From Bifidobacterium italicum (GTDB lineage: Bacteria; Actinomycetota; Actinomycetes; Actinomycetales; Bifidobacteriaceae): DNA of 43,445 bases. Both the position numbers and the translations under genes were made by a program. The notes beneath the pieces are model-generated. The model saw only the letters and a list, made by a program, of their open reading frames with translations. It did not search any database and was not told where the DNA came from. Location of the stretch: the NCBI RefSeq assembly GCF_002286915.1, contig NZ_MVOG01000039.1, forward strand, positions 1-43,445. The letters run 5' to 3'. Positions 21,370 to 29,233 of the stretch are shown here, one piece after another (within the stretch, counting starts at the first letter, position 1; each line of letters begins with the position of its first letter).

Positions 21370-21411
21370 AAAAGGCGGCCGCACCCGCGCGTCGCACGGG
21401 GCGGCCGCCTT
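21370..21411 (-). terminator. Intrinsic terminator of the ABC exporter operon
   Basis: AAGGCGGCCGC (21372-21382) pairs with GCGGCCGCCTT (21401-21411). On the minus strand the stem is followed by TTCTCG. It lies about 25 nt past the stop at 21437. Confidence 0.8.
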
Positions 21412-21436
21412 CGGCGAAGCGGCTTCGCACCGGGGC

Positions 21437-23515
21437 TCACTCGAGCTCGAGCGAACCGGTGTACAGCTGGTAGTACTCGCCCTTCTCCGCCATTAGCTCG
21501 TCATGCGAGCCGCGCTCGATGATGCGGCCGTGGTCGAGCACCATGATGACGTCCGAGTTCCTGACCGTGGACAGACGGTGGGCGATGACGAACACCGTGC
21601 GCCCCTTCATCAGGTTGTCCATGCCGGCCTGGACCACTTCCTCGGTGCGCGTGTCGATCGACGACGTCGCCTCGTCGAGGATAAGTGCCGGCGGATCCGC
21701 GACCGCGGCGCGCGCGATCGAGATGAGCTGGCGCTGGCCTTGCGACAGTCCGGAGCCGTCGCCGGACAGCACCGTCTGGTAACCGTCGGGCAGCATGCGG
21801 ATGAACGAGTCCGCGTTGACGAGCTTCGCCGCGGCAACGCACTCCTCATCGGTCGCGTCGAGCTTGCCGTAGCGGATGTTGTCCATCACCGTGCCGGTGA
21901 ACAGGTTCACGTCCTGCAGCACGATTCCGAGCGAACGGCGCAGATCCGGCTTCCTGATGCCCTTGACGTTGATGCCGTCGTAGAGGATCATGCCCTCCTG
22001 CACGTCGTAGAAGCGGTTGATCAGATTCGTGATCGTCGTCTTGCCGGCGCCGGTCGCGCCGACGAGCGCGATCTTCTGGCCCGGCTTGGCGAACCATGTG
22101 ATGTCGTGCAGCACCGGCTTGTTCGGGTCGTAGCCGAAGGTCACATCGGTGAAGCGCACGTCGCCGCGCAGCAACGTCAACCTGCCGTCCGGGGACGTCA
22201 CCGCCTCCTCATGCGCCTTCCGCCAGACCTCGTAGGCACGATCGCTGAGCCGCTTCGCGACCTCGCGCGAACGCGTGCCGTCGTCGCTCGCCTCGCGCTT
22301 CCACGCCCAATGGCCGGTCTTGCGCGACGTCTCCGTCATCGTGCGGCCGTCCGGGCCGAGCTCGACGTTGACGAGCGTCACCGTGCCGTTGTCCTTCTCC
22401 GAAGGCTCGTCCATCAGCGCGAAGATGCGCGACGCGCCCGCCAGCGCCATCATGACCATCGTCATCTGCTGCGAGACCTGGCCGATCGGGTTGACGAAGG
22501 ACCTCGACAACGTCAGCAGCGAGATGATCGTGCCGATCGTGAACGTCGCGCCGGAGAAGCTGAGGTTGCCCCAGCCGCCGAGCGCCGCCAGACCGCCGAA
22601 GATCGCCGAGAGCACATAGAGCAGGTATCCCATGTTGCCGACGACCGGCATCAGCACGTTGCCGTAGGTGTTCGCGCTCGCGCTCGCCTGGAAGAGCCGC
22701 TCGTTGCGCTCGTCGAAGTCCGCCTGCGTCGCGTCCTCGTGGTTGAAGACCTTGATGACCTTCTGCCCGTTGACCGATTCCTCGACGAAGGCGTTCACGT
22801 CGCCGAGTTCCTGCTGCTGCACGACGAAATAGCGTCCGGAGCGGCTGACGATCACGCGGATCAGCAGCAGCAGCAGCGCCGTGAACACAAGCACGAAGAC
22901 TGTGTAGGGGATCGACAGGTACAGCATCGAGACGAGCGCCGCGAGCGCCGAGACGCCGGATGCGAACATCTGCGGCAGCGACTGGCTGATCGCCTGGCGC
23001 AGCGTGTCGGTGTCGTTCGTGTAGCGGCTCATGACGTCGCCGTGCTCATGCGTGTCGAAGTAGGAGATCGGCAGCGTCTGCATGTGCTCGAACATCTCGT
23101 CGCGGATCTGCTTCATGACGCCCTGTTCGACGCCGACGAGCAGATACGAGTACAGCCACGAGCTGAAGGTGCCGAGCACATAGAGGACGCCCATGAACAG
23201 CAACGCCTCGATGAGCGGCGCCCACGCCGGATTGCTTTCGCCGACGAGCGGCATGATGTAGCGGTCGATCAGCGCCTGCAAGAACAGTGCCGACCCAGCC
23301 TGTGAGATCGCGGACACGATGATCGCGATGATGATGAAGACCATGCGCGCCCGGTATGCGAACACGTATTTGAGCAGTCGCTTGAGCGTGCCCTTCTTCG
23401 CCTTCTGACGCGGCATGCCCTGCATGCCGTTCACGTTCGGCTTGCGCGCGTCGTCGTTGAGTGTCTCCTTGTCGGTGACCTCAGTGCGCGCGGTCGTCGC
23501 TGCTGCTGCGCTCAT
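21437..23515 (-). CDS. ABC exporter half-transporter with catalytic ATP site (partner of 23512 gene)
   Basis: This 692-aa protein has an N-terminal six-helix membrane domain (about 40-360), a linker, then an ATPase domain. Walker A is GATGAGKTT, the signature motif is altered to LSQGQRQ, and Walker B is LILDEATSSID with the catalytic Glu. The H-loop AHRLS is present. The ATG overlaps the stop of the upstream half-transporter gene, so the two are translationally coupled. Together they form a heterodimeric multidrug exporter of the BmrCD/LmrCD/TM287-288 type. Substrates are unknown. Confidence 0.92.
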   Translation of the reverse strand: MSAAAATTARTEVTDKETLNDDARKPNVNGMQGMPRQKAKKGTLKRLLKYVFAYRARMVFIIIAIIVSAISQAGSALFLQALIDRYIMPLVGESNPAWAPLIEALLFMGVLYVLGTFSSWLYSYLLVGVEQGVMKQIRDEMFEHMQTLPISYFDTHEHGDVMSRYTNDTDTLRQAISQSLPQMFASGVSALAALVSMLYLSIPYTVFVLVFTALLLLLIRVIVSRSGRYFVVQQQELGDVNAFVEESVNGQKVIKVFNHEDATQADFDERNERLFQASASANTYGNVLMPVVGNMGYLLYVLSAIFGGLAALGGWGNLSFSGATFTIGTIISLLTLSRSFVNPIGQVSQQMTMVMMALAGASRIFALMDEPSEKDNGTVTLVNVELGPDGRTMTETSRKTGHWAWKREASDDGTRSREVAKRLSDRAYEVWRKAHEEAVTSPDGRLTLLRGDVRFTDVTFGYDPNKPVLHDITWFAKPGQKIALVGATGAGKTTITNLINRFYDVQEGMILYDGINVKGIRKPDLRRSLGIVLQDVNLFTGTVMDNIRYGKLDATDEECVAAAKLVNADSFIRMLPDGYQTVLSGDGSGLSQGQRQLISIARAAVADPPALILDEATSSIDTRTEEVVQAGMDNLMKGRTVFVIAHRLSTVRNSDVIMVLDHGRIIERGSHDELMAEKGEYYQLYTGSLELE

Positions 23516-25554
23516 CGTTCCTCACCTCCCTTGATCTGTGCGATGTCGTTGCGGAGGCGCTCCTCGCGCACCCGTTCGCGTTCCCGCTGGCGCGCGATGA
23601 CGTCGGCGGTCGATGTGTCCTCGTCGTAGTCGACGCGGTAGCCGCTCGCCTCGGCCTCCTCCTCGTGCAGGTCTTGCGATTCCTTGCCGAGGTCGCGCTG
23701 TGTGTGCTGCTGCGTCTGCGATTCGTAGATGCTGCGGTACTCCTCGCAGCGCGCGAGCAGCTCGTCGTTCGTGCCCTGATCGAGTATGCGGCCTTCGTGC
23801 ATGACGACGATCTTGTCCGATTCCTCGACCGACGCCACGCGCTGCGCGATGATGATCTTCGTCGTGTTCGGGATCTCATGGTGGAACGCCTCGCGGATCA
23901 GCTTGTCGGTCTTCGTGTCCACGGCCGACGTCGAATCGTCGAGGATCAGGATCTTCGGCTTCTTGAGCAGCGCGCGGGCGATGCACAGACGCTGGCGCTG
24001 ACCGCCGGAGACGTTCGTACCACCCTGCTCGATGTACGTGTCGTATTTGTCCGGGAACTCCTGGATGAAGCCGTCGGCCTGCGCGAGTTCGCAGGCGTGG
24101 CGCAGTTCCTCGTCGGTCGCGTACGGGTTGCCCCAGCGCAGGTTCTCGGCGATCGTGCCGGCGAACAGCACGTTCTTCTGCAGCACCATCGCGACCTCGT
24201 CGCGCAGCGACTCGAGCTCGTAGCCGCGCACGTCGACGCCGCCGACCTTGAGCGTGCCGGACGTGACGTCGTACAGGCGCGGGATGAGCTGCACGAGCGA
24301 CGACTTCGCCGAGCCGGTGCCGCCGACGATGCCGATCGTCTGGCCGGAGCGGATGTGCAGGTCGATGTCGTCGAGCACCGGACGCTCCGAATGCTCGGAA
24401 TAGCGGAAGCTCACATGGTCGAAGTCGATCGAGCCGTCGGCGACGGCCGTGACGGGCTCGGCCGACTCGCGGATCGTGCTCTCCTCGGTCAGGACGCCGC
24501 AGATGCGTTCGGCGGACGCACGCGAGATGATGACCATGACGAAGATCATCGACAGCATCATCATCGCCATCATTATCTGCATCGCATAGGTGACGAGCGC
24601 GGTCAGGTCGCCGGTCGTCAGACCGAGCGCGGCGTTGTTGCCGGAGGCGACGATCTGGCGGGCGCCGATCCACGCGATCGTGATCAGCGACGCGTACATG
24701 CAGATGTTGAACAGCGGCGAATTGATCGACAGCAGCTTCTCTGCCTTGCAGAACTGCTCGTAGATCTTGAGCGAGATGCGGCCGAACTTCCTGTCCTCGA
24801 AGTCCTCGCGGTTGAAGGACTTGACGACGCGGATGCCCTGCAGGTTCTCGTCGACGACGTTGTTGAGCTCGTCATAGGTGTGGAAGACGCGTTCGAAGAT
24901 CGGGTGGACGACGATGATCAGACCGAACAGGCCGACCGCGAGCACCGGGATGCACGCGAGGAACACCATCGAGATCTGCGGGCTGATGCGGAACGCGAAG
25001 ATCCAGGCGACGACGAGCATGACGGGCGCGCGCATGCCGACGCGGATCAGCATCTGGTAGGCGTTCTGCACGTTCGTCACGTCGGTCGTCAGCCTCGTGA
25101 TGATCGAGCCGGTCGAGAAACGGTCGATGTTCGCGAAACTGAATCCCTGCACCTTGTGGAACTCGTCATGCCGCAGGTTCTTCGCGAAACCGGAGGACGC
25201 GACCGCCGCGTACCGGCCGGACAGGAAGCCCGCGCACAGCGAGACGGCGGCGCAGCCGATCAGGATCAGGCCGTACTTCCAGATGTCCGGCATCGATTTG
25301 CCGGTGATGCCCTTGTCGATGAGCACGGCGATGACCGACGGGATCAGGATCTCGATGACGGCCTCGACGATGACGAACAGCGGCGAGAGGAGGCTCGCCT
25401 TCTTGTATTCCCGCAGCGACTTGCCGAGCGTGCGTATCACATGCTTCTTGCTCGGCGGCTGCGATGGTTGAGACGGCCGCGGCTGCCGCGACGAGGACGG
25501 CCGTGCGTCCGGCCGCTTCGCGCCGGCGTCGGCCGTGGTGGTGGTTGCGCTCAC
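23512..25554 (-). CDS. ABC exporter half-transporter with degenerate ATP site
   Basis: This 680-aa protein has a membrane domain followed by an ATPase domain. Walker A is GGTGSAKSS, with Ala in place of the usual Gly. The signature is VSGGQRQ, and Walker B is ILILDDSTSAVD, with Asp replacing the catalytic Glu. This is the expected degenerate half of an asymmetric heterodimer. The charged C-terminal tail after the ATPase domain is about 90 aa. The start is GTG at 25554, preceded by AAAGGAGC and overlapping the stop of the MarR-family gene. The three genes form one operon under that regulator. Confidence 0.92.
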   Translation of the reverse strand: MSATTTTADAGAKRPDARPSSSRQPRPSQPSQPPSKKHVIRTLGKSLREYKKASLLSPLFVIVEAVIEILIPSVIAVLIDKGITGKSMPDIWKYGLILIGCAAVSLCAGFLSGRYAAVASSGFAKNLRHDEFHKVQGFSFANIDRFSTGSIITRLTTDVTNVQNAYQMLIRVGMRAPVMLVVAWIFAFRISPQISMVFLACIPVLAVGLFGLIIVVHPIFERVFHTYDELNNVVDENLQGIRVVKSFNREDFEDRKFGRISLKIYEQFCKAEKLLSINSPLFNICMYASLITIAWIGARQIVASGNNAALGLTTGDLTALVTYAMQIMMAMMMLSMIFVMVIISRASAERICGVLTEESTIRESAEPVTAVADGSIDFDHVSFRYSEHSERPVLDDIDLHIRSGQTIGIVGGTGSAKSSLVQLIPRLYDVTSGTLKVGGVDVRGYELESLRDEVAMVLQKNVLFAGTIAENLRWGNPYATDEELRHACELAQADGFIQEFPDKYDTYIEQGGTNVSGGQRQRLCIARALLKKPKILILDDSTSAVDTKTDKLIREAFHHEIPNTTKIIIAQRVASVEESDKIVVMHEGRILDQGTNDELLARCEEYRSIYESQTQQHTQRDLGKESQDLHEEEAEASGYRVDYDEDTSTADVIARQRERERVREERLRNDIAQIKGGEER

Positions 25555-26237
25555 TGCTTTGCTCCTTTCTTCTTCGGTGACTGGGATTGATGTGGTCGGG
25601 ACGATCGGACCGGCTCGTCCGGCCCGTCGGCCCGTCGCGGATGGACGGACGGCTGGGGAGACGTTGGCGCGGATGCGAGGCCGCCGTCGGACCGCCGGTC
25701 GTCGCCCTCCCGGCGCTCGCCTTCGCCCTGCGGCTGCGCGGACGGGCAGCCCGGCGTCTCCTTGCCGACCAATCCGGTGGCATACAGGTTGGCCTTCATT
25801 CGTTCGAGGTCGGTGAGGAAACGCCGCTGCTCATCATCGGAGAAGCCTTCGAACAGCGTGCGTTCGAGCTGCCGCGAACGGCGTTGCAGCTCCTCGACGA
25901 TGCCGCCGGCGGCAGGTGTGAGCTCGATCTTGCGCACGCGCGCGTCCCATTGGACGCTCGTACGGGTGATGAGTCCCTTCTTCTCCATCAGCGCGAGCAC
26001 ACGCGACGCCGTGGAACGTGTGATCGAGAACGCGCGTTCGATGTCGTATTGGAACACGTCCTCATTGCGGTGGTCGTGCAGATACAGGATGATCGGCATG
26101 TTCGTGCCTGAGCCAGTGGACTCCGGCGGCGTGACGACGTTCCAGTAGCGCGCGATGAGATGATGCACGGCGCGGATCTCCAGACTCGGTTTGAGCCACG
26201 TCTCCGCGTGTGCGCCGCCCGTGTTCCCGATGACCAC
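25551..26237 (-). CDS. MarR-family transcriptional regulator of the ABC exporter operon
   Basis: The winged-helix domain reads MPIILYLHDHRNEDVFQYDIERAFSITRSTASRVLALMEKKGLITRTSVQWDARVRKIELT, classic MarR. A Pro/Ser/Arg-rich tail of about 65 residues with no predicted fold follows and is unusual for the family. The chosen start is GTG at 26237 with GGAAGGAAGC 5 nt upstream; a longer frame reaches 26342 but would begin inside the operator. Its stop overlaps the exporter start by 4 nt. It probably represses its own operon through the palindrome at 26341 until a drug binds. Confidence 0.88.
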   Translation of the reverse strand: MVIGNTGGAHAETWLKPSLEIRAVHHLIARYWNVVTPPESTGSGTNMPIILYLHDHRNEDVFQYDIERAFSITRSTASRVLALMEKKGLITRTSVQWDARVRKIELTPAAGGIVEELQRRSRQLERTLFEGFSDDEQRRFLTDLERMKANLYATGLVGKETPGCPSAQPQGEGERREGDDRRSDGGLASAPTSPQPSVHPRRADGPDEPVRSSRPHQSQSPKKKGAKQ

Positions 26238-26340
26238 GATCCGCTTCCTTCCCTGCGTCGATTGCCGATGGTGCAACCGACCGTCGCTGCGCATTGTCGC
26301 ATGCATCGGTCCGTCGCCCGGCCAGTCTAGAACGTCCAGC

Positions 26341-26370
26341 ATACAACTGTTGCAGATGCAATTGTTGTAT
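26341..26370. promoter_or_regulatory. MarR-type operator palindrome
   Basis: ATACAACTGTTGCA and TGCAATTGTTGTAT form an imperfect 30-bp palindrome with 12 of 14 paired positions. It is strikingly AT-rich against its surroundings and lies about 105 bp before the regulator start. This is the size and symmetry of a MarR-dimer site. Confidence 0.8.
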
Positions 26371-26439
26371 GCTCACGGCGTAAGGCGGAGGGGTCGGCGC
26401 GGCCGGCGAGTCGGATGGCGGTTTGGCTGGCCCCATTGC

Positions 26440-26630
26440 GGGTGGGTTCATCGATGGAGCCGACGAAGCGAGACGGAAACCGGCCTGTTTGTGGGACGAA
26501 CCATCGACACGGCCGACAGGTCGGGACACAACGGGACGGACCATCGAACTCCCCGACAAGCCAGGACGCAAACCGACCTGTTTACGGGTGGGTTCGTCGA
26601 CATAGCCGACGGGACGGGACGCAGAGCATC
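26440..26630. repeat. Degenerate tandem repeat, about 93-bp unit made of 53 + 40 bp subunits
   Basis: Four related subunits start near 26440, 26493, 26533 and 26586, giving spacings of 53, 40 and 53 bp. Each begins GGG(A/T)(C/G)G and contains a CATCGA- or CGTCGA-like core, then CCGAC. Subunits 1 and 3 also share AAACCG(G/A)CCTGTTT. The region is non-coding and lies between the regulator promoter and the 3' end of the FMN reductase gene. Confidence 0.65.
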
Positions 26631-26642
26631 GGCAGAATATGG

Positions 26643-26681
26643 GACGACCCGCGCAGCTCGGCGGGAGATGCGCGGGTCGTC
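26643..26681 (-). terminator. Hairpin after the FMN reductase-like gene
   Basis: GACGACCCGCGC (26643-26654) pairs with GCGCGGGTCGTC (26670-26681), 12 bp, about 40 nt past the stop at 26722. Confidence 0.7.
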
Positions 26682-26721
26682 ATCAGAACAGCTCATCCGC
26701 AGCGGTGCGCGGACGGGAGGC

Positions 26722-27288
26722 TCACTTCACTTCGTTTTCGGAGATGAAGGTCAGGAAGTCCTCGGCCTGCGTGCGCAGCGCCTCCTGATCGGCGGAGGTC
26801 ATCGCCCAATCGCCGGTCTGCACGGCCTCAGCCGGAACGGACAGGCCGACCTCGACCGGGAAGAGACGCATGCCGGCATCCTCAAGCAGGTCGCCGACCA
26901 TGATGCGCGGGTGGAGCTCCTCGAAGCCGCCGACACCGGAGATCGCGACCGGCTTCTGGTTGAGCACGTTCTCGCCTTCCTCGTCCTTCGTGGACGGCAG
27001 CGACAGCCAGTCGAAGAGGTTGCGCAGCGAATCCGGGATCGTCTTCTTGTACTCGGAGACGACGACCCAGACGGCATCCGCGTTGCCGAGCTTGTCACGC
27101 ACGGCGAGCGCGGCCTCCGGCAGCGGGTACTCCGGGGATTCGCCGGCGAGCGGCAGGTCCTCGTAGTCGAGGGTGATCGTCTCGGCGCGGTCGCCGACGA
27201 TGCTCATGATCTCCTTGGCGAGGTCCGCCTCGAACGAACCGTCGGTGAGCGAAGTCTCGACGAATGCAATGGTTGGCTTATCTGCCAT
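26722..27288 (-). CDS. NADPH-dependent FMN reductase-like flavoprotein
   Basis: This 188-aa protein has a flavodoxin-like fold. It begins IAFVETSLTDGSFEADLAKEIMSIV, has the central ADAVWVVVSEYKKTIPDSLRNLFDWLS (the SEYxxxxPxxLKNxxDW block of the FMN_red family), and then KPVAISGVGG. It should reduce flavins or quinone-like substrates with NADPH. The start at 27288 has AGGAGG 7 nt upstream. It is a single-gene unit with its own terminator. Confidence 0.85.
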   Translation of the reverse strand: MADKPTIAFVETSLTDGSFEADLAKEIMSIVGDRAETITLDYEDLPLAGESPEYPLPEAALAVRDKLGNADAVWVVVSEYKKTIPDSLRNLFDWLSLPSTKDEEGENVLNQKPVAISGVGGFEELHPRIMVGDLLEDAGMRLFPVEVGLSVPAEAVQTGDWAMTSADQEALRTQAEDFLTFISENEVK

Positions 27289-27469
27289 GGTGTCCTCCTA
27301 TTGGTGGTTCAGACACGGACCGAGACGACCGTGCGCCGCCGCAATCCGTCTTGCTGACTACCATCTTCGTGCCACGGGAGGCGTCAGGGAACCGGAAATA
27401 GCCACCGGTGAACAAATGCGGCGCACGGTATGCGGAAGGTGGGCGCTACGCACGCTCACGCACCGCGCA

Positions 27470-28573
27470 TCAGTCGCTCGAGGGGTCACGCAAACGTTCG
27501 TCGAGCGCCGCCACGAGATCCCCGTAGCCCTCCTCGGCCATCCTCCCGCGCGGCACGAACCGCAACGCCGCAGAATTCATGCAATACCGCAGGCCGCCGC
27601 GCTCACGTGGACCATCCGTGAACACATGTCCCAAATGGCTGTTGGAGTGCACGGCCCGCACTTCGACGCGTGGATGCAGCGGCAGACTGTCATCCCTGAC
27701 GCCGCGCACCGCATCCTGACTGATCGGCGCGCTGAACGACGGCCAGCCGCATCCGGAATCGATTTTGTCGGTGGAGAAGAACAGCGGCTCGCCGCTGACG
27801 CGGTCCACATAGATGCCGGGATCGAACAGGCGGTCGTATGCGTTGGCGAACGGCGGTTCGGTGGCGGAGCGCTGCGTGACGGCGTATTGCTCCGGCGTGA
27901 GTTCCCAGATGCGCTCGATGTAACGCTGACGCTCCCGCATATGGTTGATCGCATCCATCGGGATATGGCAATATCCATTTGGATTGACGAGCAGATAGTC
28001 CTGATGCTCGGGCTCCGCAGGCGTGAAATCGCGCAGCTCCTCGATCTCCACGGCTGGGGTCTCCCCCACACGCCGCTCGAGGTCCTTCAGCGCCTGTTCA
28101 TACACCGTACGCTGTTCGTCCGCGTCTTCGCCGGATGGATACAGGCCAGAACGGTACTGCCGGCCGACGTCATTGCCCTGACGGTCGACGCTGAACGGAT
28201 CGATGACGTCAAGGAACAACAGCGTCAGCGTCCGCAAGCTCACCCGGGTCGGATCGAAATCGATGCGCACGGTCTCGACGGCATCGGTCGCCCCGGAGCA
28301 CACCTGACGGTAGGTGGGGTTCGGCGTGCGCGACTGCGCATATCCCACCGCCGTGTCGACGACCCCATCGACGTTCTGCATGGCGCGCTCAAGCCCCCAG
28401 AAGCATCCTCCGGCCATGTACGCCGTCTGCGTTCCGACTCGCGGCGTAGCCTCCTCTTGCCTAGCGCGGCCCACCGGCCCTCTCTCTCCCGCGGCCGCGT
28501 GCGGCGCGCCGGCGACATCCTGCGAACCATAAGCCGTGCCACGTATGGGATCGATGTACTGCTCCTCCGTCAT
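27470..28573 (-). CDS. msrAB: Bifunctional methionine sulfoxide reductase A/B
   Basis: This protein of about 367 aa is a fusion. The MsrA domain has [11 protein letters not shown] (catalytic Cys57), [24 protein letters not shown] and YRSGLYP. The MsrB domain has DSGCGWPSF and the catalytic [11 protein letters not shown]. The zinc-binding CxxC pairs of many MsrB proteins are absent ([13 protein letters not shown]), so this is the zinc-free form. It repairs both diastereomers of oxidised methionine. No signal peptide is present, so it is cytoplasmic. ATGATG at 28576-28571 follows AAGGAG; the second ATG gives the better spacing. Confidence 0.95.
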   Translation of the reverse strand: MTEEQYIDPIRGTAYGSQDVAGAPHAAAGERGPVGRARQEEATPRVGTQTAYMAGGCFWGLERAMQNVDGVVDTAVGYAQSRTPNPTYRQVCSGATDAVETVRIDFDPTRVSLRTLTLLFLDVIDPFSVDRQGNDVGRQYRSGLYPSGEDADEQRTVYEQALKDLERRVGETPAVEIEELRDFTPAEPEHQDYLLVNPNGYCHIPMDAINHMRERQRYIERIWELTPEQYAVTQRSATEPPFANAYDRLFDPGIYVDRVSGEPLFFSTDKIDSGCGWPSFSAPISQDAVRGVRDDSLPLHPRVEVRAVHSNSHLGHVFTDGPRERGGLRYCMNSAALRFVPRGRMAEEGYGDLVAALDERLRDPSSD

Positions 28574-28691
28574 CATCCGCTCCTTCGACGCTATCCACAA
28601 TTACGAATTGCCATACACAGCGTACGCACGCGCGATGCAAGACGCCGACGGCACAAATCAGCGTCGCGCATACGCTTCACGATACGAAGCG

Positions 28692-28722
28692 TGGATGCCG
28701 TCGTCGGCTTCGTCGGCATCCA
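28692..28722 (-). terminator. Short hairpin after the 28733 gene
   Basis: TGGATGCCG (28692-28700) pairs with CGGCATCCA (28714-28722), 10 nt beyond the stop codon. There is no T tract. Confidence 0.5.
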
Positions 28723-28732
28723 CAACAGGTCC

Positions 28733-29233
28733 CTATAGCAGCATGCCGAGGACCAGGATGCCCAGCTCGGGTGGATAGACCGGCCAAGTGGCGCCTCGTT
28801 CATTGCTTCTGGCCTCGACGCCCAGATTCCTGCCGTAGTCAGTGGGAATCCAGTAGCCCTGCTCCGTATGGATGATCAGCCCTTTGGCGGCCAGAATCGG
28901 ATTGGCCTTCTGCGCGGTCATGGATTTGTCCAGAAGACCTTCATCATGAAGAGGTTGCAGGAGACGGGTCAACGCGACCTTCCCATCAACCTGCACAGCG
29001 GGCTGCGCAGCGGGCGTCGAAGGTCCGGCCGGCGCGACCGCGGCGGCAACGGGCCCGGTTTGGACAGCAGGGACCGAAACCACGGTCGGATTCTGCCCAC
29101 CATGGTTCCCGTCATCCTCTTCCGTATTTGCGAATGCATCGGAAACGGGTATGCTCCTCTCTTCGACAGAGACGACTTGAGCCGACTCCTGCATCCGCCC
29201 CGCCGTTTCGGCAACCGCACCTGGGTTGTCCAC
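28733..29233 (-). CDS. Hypothetical protein abutting the CRISPR array (possibly 5'-truncated)
   Basis: The open frame of 166 aa starts with GTG inside the terminal degenerate CRISPR repeat and has no ribosome site. Inner Met at 29194 is an alternative, also poorly supported. The middle is a Pro/Ala/Val-rich linker. The C-terminal 80 residues look like a compact winged-helix-like domain (RLLQPLHDEGLLDKSMTAQKANPILAAKGLIIHTEQGYWIPTDYGRNLG), reminiscent of C-terminal domains of phage antirepressor-type proteins. It may be the remnant of a longer gene whose 5' part was lost when the island settled here. The function is not known. Confidence 0.5.
   Translation of the reverse strand: MDNPGAVAETAGRMQESAQVVSVEERSIPVSDAFANTEEDDGNHGGQNPTVVSVPAVQTGPVAAAVAPAGPSTPAAQPAVQVDGKVALTRLLQPLHDEGLLDKSMTAQKANPILAAKGLIIHTEQGYWIPTDYGRNLGVEARSNERGATWPVYPPELGILVLGMLL

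Noticed and set aside
26238..26342. N-terminal extension of the MarR regulator to 26342
   Set aside because: It would start inside the operator palindrome without a ribosome site, whereas GTG at 26237 has a good one.
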